Origin: Manihot esculenta
Taxonomy: Eukaryota; Streptophyta; Magnoliopsida; Malpighiales; Euphorbiaceae
DNA: 64,000 nucleotides
Assembly: GCF_001659605.2 (NCBI RefSeq)
Contig: NC_035174.2
Span: 2,854,389 to 2,918,388 of the forward strand
Reading direction: 5' to 3'
Positions 30,800-42,700 of the stretch are shown here, piece by piece. Every line of letters begins with the position of its first letter. Position 1 is the first letter of the stretch. The position numbers were made by a program, and so were the translations under genes. The notes below the pieces were generated by a model. That model was not told the DNA's origin, made no database searches, and was given only the letters and a program-made list of their open reading frames with translations.

Positions 30800-32329
30800 C
30801 TACCATTTGTATTCCCAATCCTCTTGCTCCTTGAATCTCTTCAATATCCCATCTATGGCGACATCAAAGGCATCCTTTATGCTCTCTAAACCTTCATGGC
30901 CTCTAGCATATACAAATTTGGGTATATAATCAATCACTTTCTCTCTCATTTTCCTTACATCTTCTTTGCTGTAACTCTCGAGCACTTTCCGTATGGAAGT
31001 CCCATTTTTTACCTCATTCCGATGTATAAAAACCGAGTAACTCTCCGGTTCGCCCGGTAAGAACCACTCGTACTGGTAATAAGCGGTTCTTTTCCAGAAG
31101 AAAACCGGAATAGAACCCGCTATCATGCAATCGAAGATAGACCTGCGGCTGAAACTATCGCCTCTCGGCTGCAGACAAAAATGCGAATCCAAAAACGTTT
31201 CCAGTATCACAGAGGTACCGTTTGAACACCGAGTCCCAGCACAATCTACGACTCGGCACGACTCCGACTCATTCTGGCAGTGGCTTAGCAACAGACCCCT
31301 GAAATCGTTTTCAATAGCGCCACGTTTCGCGCCGGCGAAGCAGAAAAGTTTCGTGCGGTTCCGGTTACGCACGAACTCCTGCCACTGCAGGATATCAGAG
31401 TCCGATCGGGGGTGGAACCCGGTGGGGTATGGCACACCAACGTCGAAATAATCCCATGGATTTCGCTCAATCAAGAGGCGGGTAATGTTTCTCATACCTC
31501 GCGAGTAAATGCAGCTCGAACCCCAGTCCCTATCCTTCGACCGTCGAAAATCCCACGAGATACGCCCCATGGTAATGAAGTGATCCCATCCGTTTGATTT
31601 CTTGTAGTATGGTTGATCTTGAACCCATGACAGCATCATCTCGCAGTGCCTATCGCGGTCTTTGGCAGTGTAATTATTCCACAAAAATTTACCGACGGCA
31701 AGTCCTGCATAAAATGGAATGTAAAAAGCGGTCGCATTGTTTGGCTCTGTGGTCCTGCAATTGTGCTTCAAAATCCGATTGTGGAAGATAATCTCCGAGA
31801 CGAATTGATCGGTCCAGTACCAGGCGGGAGCCAAATTTTTTGGAACAAGCGGAGAAAGCCCGGTGGCTTTCTGGCCAAAACCGTCATTCGCCAACGCATC
31901 ACACCTGGAACTCCATGGGTTTAACTCGTCGCAATTTCTAATCAAATCAGTGTTGAACCTACTGGGGAGATCGTAGACAAAGATTCTGCCTGATCCACAT
32001 TCATGATCTTCAATTTTTACTGTATTCGGGCTGATATTGATGACTGTGTCGGTGGAAACGTTCGCATCAAGGTGAGCGATGTATGGAGAGCGGAAATGGA
32101 AACGGCGGTGAGGAAAAGAGAGAGGAATTGAGCGGAGGGCAAGGAGGAGAATGATCTGGACGGAGAAGATGGAAAGAAGGAGCCGTGCGCGGGATTGAGT
32201 AAAGTACGAATGCGCGAGGATAGAATTAAGCGAGATAAAAGAGCTCTTGCGAGAAAGGACATTGTCCGGTGGAAATTTGGGTCTTCTGATGTAGGGTTCC
32301 GGTGAGGACTGACGGGAGAAGGAAAGCAT
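30800..32329 (-). CDS. GT47 exostosin-family glycosyltransferase, MUR3-like
   Basis: A single uninterrupted exon of 509 codons starting at the ATG at 32329 (the codon just upstream is GTG). The N-terminal about 45 residues are basic and cytosolic-looking, followed by a transmembrane anchor (about 49-65, LLLSIFSVQIILLLAL), as in Golgi type II enzymes. The exostosin domain covers about 105-460: [82 protein letters not shown] and the sugar-nucleotide region IFDCMIAGSIPVFFW. This is the plant GT47 subgroup that includes the xyloglucan galactosyltransferases MUR3 and XLT2, so a role in Golgi cell-wall polysaccharide galactosylation is likely; the exact acceptor cannot be read. A broken duplicate lies at 9800-25475. 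Confidence 0.95.
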   Translation of the reverse strand: MLSFSRQSSPEPYIRRPKFPPDNVLSRKSSFISLNSILAHSYFTQSRARLLLSIFSVQIILLLALRSIPLSFPHRRFHFRSPYIAHLDANVSTDTVINISPNTVKIEDHECGSGRIFVYDLPSRFNTDLIRNCDELNPWSSRCDALANDGFGQKATGLSPLVPKNLAPAWYWTDQFVSEIIFHNRILKHNCRTTEPNNATAFYIPFYAGLAVGKFLWNNYTAKDRDRHCEMMLSWVQDQPYYKKSNGWDHFITMGRISWDFRRSKDRDWGSSCIYSRGMRNITRLLIERNPWDYFDVGVPYPTGFHPRSDSDILQWQEFVRNRNRTKLFCFAGAKRGAIENDFRGLLLSHCQNESESCRVVDCAGTRCSNGTSVILETFLDSHFCLQPRGDSFSRRSIFDCMIAGSIPVFFWKRTAYYQYEWFLPGEPESYSVFIHRNEVKNGTSIRKVLESYSKEDVRKMREKVIDYIPKFVYARGHEGLESIKDAFDVAIDGILKRFKEQEDWEYKW

Positions 32330-35300
32330 CACAAATATGGAATGTGTTGTTTAGAGTTTGAAATTACCGGCGATGGCTGAACCGGAAAAGTCGATGCATA
32401 TACACTCGATGGGAAAGTGTTGGAGCTTATTCCTGTGTGAAAAAGCTCGGTGGCGGTGAGAGATGGGCGTTTATTTCTGCTGTCTGTGCTGTGAGCTTTT
32501 TGGAGGTTTTTGTACAAATGGACGCAGTGAGGTTTAGCTGATAAAAGGCAGGAGAGAGTACAGATGTGAAGGGCTAACACGTGTACGATAAGATTACTGG
32601 CTGTTTAGGCAACCGACAAGCAATTCAGCTGTTATAACTGGCACGTGTCAGTATCATCCGGGGACGAGACCAAACTTAAATAATCAGCGATTTTTTCATT
32701 AATATGTTTCCAAAATGTGTAATTTTCAGTTTCACCGCAATTAATTGCGACACCTTTTACTGGAAACTCCCCTGACCCTTTTATTCTTAAAAATATATAT
32801 TATATTTTGAGCAGAAATTTCTTCATGACTTTCAGAAAATTAGTTTTTTGGAATTTAAAAATAAAAAAAAGGAAGCGAATCATTCTCAAATCTCATTTCT
32901 TTAAAAATAAATTACTATTTAAGAAGAAAGATAAATATAGAATGAATAATTTACATATTTAAAAGAATATATGTGAATTTGAAAAGGCAAAAAATTTCAA
33001 TTTTTTAAATTTTATTTCAAAATCGATTAAAATTTATTTTGTAAATTCATACATGAATCCATTTAATTCTATATATTTTAATCAAGTAAATATTTTTTCA
33101 TTATCAGTTTTTTTTTATAAATTATTTTTTATAAATAATATCTTAATTTAAAATTTTAAATAAAAAATATAAAAAATTATAAATATTATTAAATATATTT
33201 TTTTATATTAATTTATTTAAATAAATGATTTCGATTAATTAATATTCAATACATAAAATTTAAATTAATATTATTCGAATCGAGTATGCAAATAACCGAT
33301 TATTACCATCGTTTCGTTGAGGTGGACCAATGAAGCAGACCGAGACACCTGTTGGATTTTGTCGCCAGACTAAACCAGATCGTTGTGTGTAGAACTTCTG
33401 ATGATAATAATATAATAGAGCGTTGACGGGGTGATATATAAAATATAAAATTTTTTGACTGATTACGACACGTAATGTGGGGCTTGTTCTCTCCAAAAAA
33501 GAAAATTGTTGCCGACAAAATGGATTTTAAATAACGCGACTTGTACCAGCATCTCGCATCTCCAGCTTGAAAATTGATTTTACCATAGGAAAAATAATAT
33601 TGGTAAATATATAAATTGTAAAATATTTATAATTAAATTTAATGTGCAATATAAATTAGTGATCTCGAATTCTATTTTTTTAATTTTTAATTTTTATTTT
33701 AAAAAAATTAATATATTCTAATGATAAAAATGTAAATATAAAAAATTATTAATACAATTTAAAAAAAAATATGAGAATTAATAGATAGAGATATGATGTG
33801 ATTCATCACGTGATAATAAATAATTTAATTAGTGTCTTGCATTAGAATTAAAGGTTTGAGGAAACTTCATGATTCGGACAACACCGTATACAACTTTACA
33901 AATAAAATATAATTACAGTTAAATTTACCGACACAAGATACTTAGATTGCACTAATATTAGCGTGCTTTAGATTCTCGAGCCCTCAGATTAAAATGATGG
34001 TTAAATTAATTATTTATGCTATAAAAAAATAGATTTATTTTTTAATTTATTTTAAATCAATGACATGATATAAACTAATTGCCTTCTGTTTTATTAATAT
34101 TTGTCATTGTGGGTTCTTTTTTGCTTCTTTAGCGTCAAACTTTCCTTCTAATTGCCTTCTGTTTTATTAATATTTGCAACTTTTCCAATCAAGAGTTGCT
34201 TTTTCTTGTCAAAGATGGCAGCGAGAGAAGAAATGGCCTGTTAGGAGAATCTATCAACTAAATACCAAATTAGTGAGTGTAATTCAAGCGTTCCACACCG
34301 ATAAATAGCTGGTGTGTGATAATATGAGTTCCATTAATTTGATGTGTAATTTTAATATATTTTCCTAATTTAGTTGCAAATATAAATGACCAACTCTAAT
34401 GTATTAATCGCTTTCTATTAAATGAAATCGCAGTTAAAAATAGACTAAAATCATCATTAGTTAAATAGCCTACAAGAAAATAAAAAAATTTACACTCACA
34501 GATTTAATTTAATAATAAGTGTATCTGAATAAATTTAAGAGATTTTAAATTTTATTTTCTCAATCTCCAATTCCATTTTAAGAGTATAAAACAAAAAACT
34601 TTAAGTGCACAAAAATGATAAATTAATCAAATTGCTATTCATGAATTATTTGAAATTCCACTTAAATTTAATTTATTTTTAAAATAAATCAAATTTGAAC
34701 AAATTTTCACTCCGACTTTCTTAAACTCTCATAATTTATGTAAAGGTCCATCATTCATATGATTTCACTTGTTTCTTGCATTGATGCATAGGACCCTGCA
34801 TAAATGACACACTAGGCAATTGGTAATTATGCATTCATCTGGGATTAGGAGAAAGAAGAAAAATCTCAAATAACTTACTACGCACAAAGGGTTCTAACTT
34901 TGTGATATGCAATACAATGACAAAAGCAGCATGGATTTGCAACAAATGGAGCTATGCAGTGACGAGCAAGTATGCTTACGAGGCAAACGATTAGTCTGCC
35001 GCTAATGAACTTTAAATTTACCATTTTGATACAAATACAAATGAAAGGGATTCAGGAATTTGGATTCTATCTCTGATCAAAAGAAAATGAGAATAAATTT
35101 TATTCCCAGACTTGTAAACGACAAAGAACACCGACGAGAAAACCACGATTCCGAACTATGTGAAGCAAATAAAAGAAACAGTTTCTTTGAAAAAGACAGG
35201 ACAACTGATCAGAAAAAGCTGAAAAAAAAGATTTTATTTTCTCAGTTTTTTTTCCCTTAAAGTATAAATTGATCAAAGGGAATGAAGCTGCAGTTTCCAT

Positions 35301-35943
35301 TCTGCATGAGAATAAAATGGAGACTACACAACTTGTGGAGAATCTTATTTCTGACCATGTATATTAACAACAGTGCACTAATGCTGCAAAGAATCCATGA
35401 AAAGACAGTCTTTAGTGACTAGAAAGAATATCTCAGATAGAAACCCATTTATGCCCATACTCCTCCAAAGATACAAGAATTTGAATCTGTGGGATGGCTC
35501 AACTTCAAACTGGCATTGAATTTCCTATGCTGCCTCCCATTTTTATTCAAAACAAAAAAGAGAAAAAGAACACGTCCAAGACTTGGTAGAACATCTAAGT
35601 TCATTGCTGAAGTCTTTTTAATGTCAGGATATCTCTATTAAACTCTATACACTAATTATTGGACATCAACATGATCCAGAAAATAAGTCAACTAGCCTTA
35701 TGCCACTCTATGGAGAAGTGTTCGCTACATCTAGATAAGAAATGCAATAACGAATGCCAACAAGTACAGATTTGATATTGTCTCACTGCAAAAGTTCTAT
35801 TAAGAAAGTGGCTAAAGTAGGGAAATCACCCTAATCCAGAGGAAGCGAGCTGACTTCGTCATAAACAAACAATGCGAATTTCCAGAGTAAAAAGTTTTAC
35901 ATGGCAACAGGAAATAAACAATGGAAAAAAAAGAAAGACATAA
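32330..35943. other. Intergenic, GT47 promoter side to NEET 3' side
   Basis: The first several hundred bases are the GT47 5' flank. The rest is AT-rich, without supported genes. A 29-base string is directly repeated at about 34075-34103 and 34148-34176. From about 35040 base composition becomes more balanced, possibly downstream sequence of the NEET gene; no coding exon was found there. Confidence 0.5.
34075..34176. repeat. Short direct repeat pair
   Basis: The block beginning CTAATTGCCTTCTG and ending TTAATATTTG occurs at 34075 and 34148, 73 bp apart. It may be a small local duplication. Confidence 0.7.
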
Positions 35944-37517
35944 TCACTCTTTCTGCTTTTTCAAGAGCAAAGGCCCAACATTATCACCAGTAGCTTTGTT
36001 GTGCTTTACATGGCTTCCATCACATAGAGGGAAAGTTCCTGATCTCCAACATCTAGCATATAATGCGCACAAGTTATTGAATTTGAGATAAAGAAAGGGA
36101 GATCAAATAGCAAACGTACATCACATCAGGACATTGTAACATCAACATTTAGCAATTTGGAGTTTTGGACTATGTTAATTGTTTCATGCTACCATGTAAT
36201 AGGAAGCTTGTATAAGCTCTAGCTTGACAAACTTCTTGTAAACACATAAATTTGGAAGTTGAGATTGGGAAAATATGAATTGCAGAAAAATTCTAACTTG
36301 GCAAGAACTTCAGATAGGAAATGACTATGCTACTTCACTTAAGATTATCTTATACTTGTAGATTGCAGGTGAGATTCTTCCAGTCACCTCAGCATTGTCA
36401 ACCTTAAAGTCGGTGGATATATAAGAACTCAACCATAATTTTTTTTTTAAAAGGTCACCAAAACACTTGCTAATTAAACACATTGGTATGTCTCTAAACT
36501 ATCTATTTAGATCCTCAAGGCAACACATCACTCTGTAGGTTTTTTTCTTAAAAAAATAAGGAAGTTTTTATTGTTCTAAATCCAGTAAAAATTAGCATTA
36601 GCATTGCCATCCAAACCCGAAAATAAAACCCAAACACCCTTCCCAATTACCAAGGGCATGCCAAGTGAAAAAAAAACCTGGAGAAAACATAAAATACATA
36701 CAGGGAAATTGTAATTTTACAGAACATGAACAGTGAGCAAAGATCATTAATAACTCTGTGGGTAATTGCATTTTCAGAGTAAAAGAAAAAGGTTAGGTAT
36801 GTCTATTTGTAGGCAAAGATCGTTAATTACTTTTGTTTTCAAACGTGTTATTGCTTATCAAAGAAGAGACTCAATTAACCACATCTTCTAACTTCAAATT
36901 TTATCCCCAAAATATGCTCGCTAATCCTGATACAATTGAAGGAACTAACGTGCCAGAATGGGCAATGTATCTCAGTAACAACGTGGACGACAGTCAATAA
37001 TCAAATATTGAAATTGATGATTTTCGCTCACTCTTTTCAAACACAACCATTCCTTTGTTCGTAGAATAATAGAATCCAATGTAAACTGAAGCTAAAACTA
37101 GAAAAGGAAAGAGGGTTATTGAAGAGGGCGCTCATGAAAAATGTCAACAGAAATATCTTTTCCTAGTAGTTTTCTCCCTTGGAATGAAATGTTGATATAA
37201 TCAAATCACTAAACCTTATCAAAATAAGCAGTATATATTCTCTCTGTTCCCTTTTATGCGTTATTAAAAAAATAATAAAAGAAAATAGGTAGTGAACGAA
37301 ACCTGCAATAAGCTGTGAGGGGCTTAGAAAGCTCCGCGACCAAAACGGAGTCCACCACCTTCTCCTCATTCTTTCTAATTTCTGGGTTGATAGATTGAGC
37401 TCTCACCGCCACCATTCGCCTTGACCTGGCAGATGAATGAGTGCTTGGCTTAAGTCCCTCGACTCTCGATTTGCTGAAACAGAAACCAGCAACTAACGTA
37501 CTAGCAATTGTCACCAT
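35944..37517 (-). CDS. NEET: NEET-family CDGSH iron-sulfur protein, plastid-targeted type
   Basis: Two exons: 37517-37303 and 36052-35944, with a 1250-bp GT-AG intron splitting an arginine codon. The product has 107 residues, matching the usual size of plant NEET (about 108). Exon 1 gives a Ser/Arg-rich transit-peptide-like N-terminus ([19 protein letters not shown]) and [24 protein letters not shown]. Exon 2 completes the 2Fe-2S ligand set C-x-C and PLCDGSH, then [12 protein letters not shown] and a LLLKKQKE end. Plant NEET proteins bind a labile 2Fe-2S cluster through three Cys and one His and take part in iron, reactive oxygen and senescence control in plastids and mitochondria. An in-frame ATG four codons upstream (37529) is an alternative start; 37517 was chosen for length agreement. 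Confidence 0.95.
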
Positions 37518-37529
37518 TGAAATGGGCAA

Positions 37530-39787
37530 ATAGGTTTCTCTATCTTAGTCGTTTCGGAATTGTGTATCTCAAATTTCTAAAGACTTGAAGGAGGTTGGTA
37601 ATGGTAGGTGGTGATGAAAGGTTATCAAGATTTAAAAGTGGGTGTTGAACTTGTGGAGAGCACGCTCTCTGTTGAATTTTGATGACGTTAAAATCGGGTA
37701 AGCCATGACGTCAATTTCTCAATGGCAAATCGGATCCCTGTTTACAGTTGCGTAAATAAACAGCATTTTTGTCGTTATGTGAAAATCTACGACAAGTCGT
37801 TCCCGTCCTTCGTGAAGAAACGTTATATGCCGTTTGAGTTTATCAGTTTATGTGGCTTCACTAGTGAACTACACGTCGTTTGTCTAGTTGAAAAATATTT
37901 TAAAAAAAAACATGCCCATTATACACACACGTGTAAGATTTATGTCATACAAACAGAATTATGAAGGCCCAAAGTCTGTTTACATAAAGGACAAAGTTCA
38001 GTAGAAATTTCAGAAATACTTCTATTTCTAGCCCAGTAAGTTACGAGCTCATGTAGCAAAGCAGGACCCCATGATAAAAATGGGTCAGGACCCGAGACAA
38101 TGATCCTATTCTAAACGACGCATGCGTTGCAAATTCCGCCAATCTTTCTCGTTGACCAACTATAGAAGGTGGTGAAACTCCCATTATCAGAAATCATGCA
38201 TGACTAAAAAACTCCCTGAAACTATAGAGGAGCACCACCAAATCTTCCACTACTCAAAGTTAAAGTCGATCCAGCAGGCAATTGAAAAAACCAATCATAG
38301 TTTACTAGAAGGGGGAATAGAAGGGTAGAGATTTAAATGATTAAAGGCGTACCTACACTTATTAAAAAGATAAACTCTAATTAATCATTTATTGAGTTCC
38401 TTTGACACAACAAATCAAAAAAAAAAAAAAAAAGAAGAATTTAAGTGTCCTATGTTACTAAATAAAAAGTTAAAAATCGCCTGTATGTGTAATTATCAAT
38501 TTTAACTTTTAAAAGGTTGTATTAAATGGCCATTTTGTATGAGATAATTTTCAAAATAAAAAAATTAAATTTTCTTAAATACACATAAAATAAAGTAATC
38601 GTTGTAAATAAAAATTAATCATTTTAATTCTCTAACCATTAATGTTATTAATAAAAATTAAACAATTTAATTTTCTAATCATCACACCGTCATCAATAAA
38701 AATTAAATAGCTCAATTCTCTAACCATCAACGTTTGTTGTTGCAAACTAATAGAATTATCGCTGTTATTCATAATATAAAAAATTATTTCACGACATTCT
38801 CAATCTCTTTTAATCATGGAACAGTTTGAATAGTCATTTAAATTTCAATATCAAAAAATCACCCTTTTATTCTGAAATTACTAATTATTAATGGATTTTA
38901 TTAAATCTCATAAAAATAAATTCACCAATAAAAACAAACTCACAAAAAAAAAATGAGAAAAATAGAAAAAATTAAGATAAAAACTAACAAAACCTAAGAA
39001 AAGTCATTGAACCAACTCCACCAAAAAATGGAGAAATCCAATGACTATAGCAAAGGATCACCGATGCTGGCTCTCGCTCCTTCGCTGATGGAAGATATGT
39101 ATTATCTTGTATTCGTGTCCTCGGATGGCTGTTAAAATATGTAAATCAACGAATAATACAGTAATAATAATTTACTTATATTTTTTAAGATAAAACTATT
39201 CATTGGTATTATAAAATTATCGTATTCAATAGTTATTATTTAAAAATATAGAGTTATACGTATATTTATTATATCATATTAAATACTTATTTTTTACTAT
39301 ATATATGTTTATATTATTTTTATAAAATACTAGTATTTTAATAAAATTTCTAAAATAAATACATAATTTTTTAGAAAATTAAATTTATTGGAAAGAACCT
39401 TATTTTAAGCAAAATAATAGTAAAAAACCATCTTTATTTGAGTAGACGGTCCAGGCTTGAACACCTTTACACGTGCGAAACGTCAAAGTGATGCTAACTT
39501 CTCGTTCCATCCACATCCCAATTGCATTATGATCCCGCCATGAGTGGTTACGTTCCTTTTTCCTTTTTTCTTTTTTCATTTAATTTATTTTACAATCCTA
39601 ATTATTGACAAAACATAAACAAGGAAATTTAAAAAACACTATCGAAAGCCTTTCGTGTTCGATCTTGGAAACCCGCAGGATCTCCCGTTGTTGTAATATT
39701 CTCTGCGAATTTTTCCCTTTGGAAATTCGATTTGCTTCCAAACTTGCTGGAGAGGGAGACCGTGGGAGAGAGAGATTGCCATAATCC
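37530..39787. other. Intergenic between divergent NEET and KEA genes
   Basis: The two genes are transcribed away from each other, so both promoters lie here. A loose three-copy repeat of about 44 bp (units beginning AATAAAAATT at 38607, 38650 and 38695) occurs in the AT-rich middle. No ORF with recognisable content is seen. Confidence 0.6.
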
Positions 39788-42700
39788 ATGGCGATCTTTG
39801 GTGCAAAACGGGCAGTATTTGGATTCTGGTGTTGCTTGTTATTGCTTTTGGTTTACACGAGGATTTGTGTGTCCGCCAGATCTGACAAGGAGATTAGGGA
39901 GCGGTTTTACGGGAATTTGTTGAATTCCTCTGCGCCTGATAATGGAGAAGGCAGTATAGCCCAAATGTTTGATCGAGTTCTGGAGAAAGAGTTCTCCGAA
40001 AATGATCAGCCTGAAGGTTAGCAGCCTTTGCCTGCACTTCGTTGTTTTTCCTTTTTTTATGAATTATTTCACAATTAGACCCAATTTGATTAGTCAATGC
40101 TGCATTTCACTTGATAAATGGGAGAAACATAATGGGTGCTTAATTTGCATGAGGGACTAGCAAAGCAGTAGAATATAAAAGCACGCCTACGGAGGGCCAA
40201 GAAGAGATATAATGCTGCATTAAAGCAAGTGGTGTGCTTCTGAGAGAATATAAGAGTGAAATCCATAGTAATGCTATTTAGATCTGTAATATATGCGACT
40301 TTGTTGAATAGGAAGTGGCCAACCATACTGGCAAAGGACTGAAATCTGGGTAAGAAATGAAGTTTGTCAATTAAGGGAGTGGACGGTTTTGCTTGGATGA
40401 CCTCACTTTTCTTGATTTCGATTATATGATTTTATTGAGTTGATTTTTTGAAGCTTGACGTTATCAGAGAATTTACAGAGGGACTTGACTAATTATTTTG
40501 TAATTGATAACGAGAGGAAGCGGTATGGAGATTGCATGAAACAGTTCTCAAAATTTAGTACTCTTAAGTGAATTAAGCTGACGAAGAGACAATTATTAGG
40601 AGCAAATAGGTGGATGAAAAGATAGGCCTAGCCCCCCATTCAAGTGCAAAATATCTAATTAGGCATACTAACGCCTATGGCGATGTAATGGAAACCCTGA
40701 GCTTAACGTTTGTGATTCAGTAGAAATGAAGTATTGGAAACCCTGAGCTCTCTACAACCCAGAATACAAGTACTTTAGACTTTGTGGGTTTTAGTTCTCG
40801 GGTAGCAGCAAATCAGCCGTGGATTAATATTTAGTGAACATAACAGCTCAGAAAGCCAGCAGAATGAGAGCCACGGAGGTGCCAGAAGGACTGTGATACG
40901 GCTTCAAATTAAGATCAATAGAAATATCTTTTATGTGCCAAATGATGATATCCTACTTTGTTCTATGCTCATTGGTATTGATTCATTTAATGTTGTTTAG
41001 GTGATATTTAAATTTGTTCTATTCTTTACATAGGTTCTGATGGAAGCAGCTTCAACAGCAGTGTAGCTGATCAACAGGTCGGTTTAAATTTTCCTTAAAG
41101 AAATGTTGGATAAAATGCAACACATTTCATTATTTTTCATCAATGAAATATATTTTAAATAAGAAGACACCCTCATCACTCCGATAAAAATCTGGGTCTA
41201 TATTCCAAAAATGTCCAGAGCGAGAAATCAGATTTGCTGCCTTGCTATATTTAATAGATTTTGATTTTTTTTTTCCTTCAAGGTTATGTTTTTATTCTCA
41301 TTCTGCAATTAAATCCCCTCGTGAAGCAGTTATCAAGCTTTAACCGTACTAGAGCATGCTACAAGGTTTTATTTTAATGTATAACTGGAAGAAAAAGCAA
41401 AGAATGCTTGCAGGGATCTAATTTGTATAAAGGATTAATACGAAATCTAGCTTTTGTCCTATCTTTAATAGTTAACGGGGAAAACTGGGTTTCTTTATAT
41501 GCCATTTTTATTCTTTACACCTCTTACATAATAGAACTAGAACTTTTCTTTTGGCTTTCAATGTGGTAGATATTTTAGTTAAGTTGTTTCTTGCCTATTA
41601 TCATGGTATTAGTGTTAAAGAAGAGTTCTGATTGTGTTTTACAGGCTGTATTGGAGACTGTTGCTAAGATCACTCATGACAAGCCCAAGAAAAATGATAC
41701 TCAAGAGGCTAAGTAAGGCAATACATAATTATATTTGTGGTTCAAAATTATTGAACTGGACAATTTGTATTGAGATATATTTTCTCTCTATTTCAGTCTC
41801 AAAACTGAGAGTTTGATTTTATATGCCCTTCTCTCCCTCTCTCTCTTATCAGTGGAACAAAATCATTCCAGTTTCCAAATGTGTTTTCACTTGAAAATGA
41901 AGATTCTGAGGACATGACAACACTTATTGACAAAAAGGTGTGCTGAAATTCAGTATGAGCCATTTATGCATATGCTTTTGAACTGGCTGTGAATTGAACT
42001 GGTTTTATTTCCATTTTCATTGCTTATAAAATGTTTCTCTTATTAATTGTAGGATAATGTATTTGTCATGTCAAACAAGAAATCCAAGTACCCGGTACTT
42101 CAAGTAGATTTGAGGTTGATATCTTTTTAAATCCTTATTTCTTACTATTATACAAGGTTATATGTTATTCTGAGGTCCCATTGTATAAAATGTTGAACTG
42201 TTGCACATGGTCTGTACAACTTGTTCTTTTGGTCTAACTCTTTCATTGAATTTTTTTGACTTTTATGTATTTATAGTTTATACTGATTTAGATTTATGCT
42301 TTAACATATAGTTTGACATTTCTACAGATTAATTTCAGATCTGGTTGTTGTCATAGTTTCTGCTGCCATCGGTGGGATTGTTTTTTCTTGTTTGGGACAG
42401 CCGGTTAGTGTCTGTATATGTTTGTTATATTCATCTTGAATTGCTTGTATTTGTGTTTTTTAGGTTGAGATATTCATGAAAGTTTATTTTGTGAGATGTA
42501 TTGTGCATTATTCAAGGTGATAATTTTTCATTTGATATGGATGCACATGGTAGGTCATTGTGGGCTATCTTCTTGCGGGTTCAATTATTGGACCGGGAGG
42601 TCTGAAATTCATTAGTGAGATGGTGCAGGTATGCCATTTTCTATTATCCATTTTCCTAAGTGCTTTTTTTTTTTCTACATGCTTTTAGCCACAAGTGTGT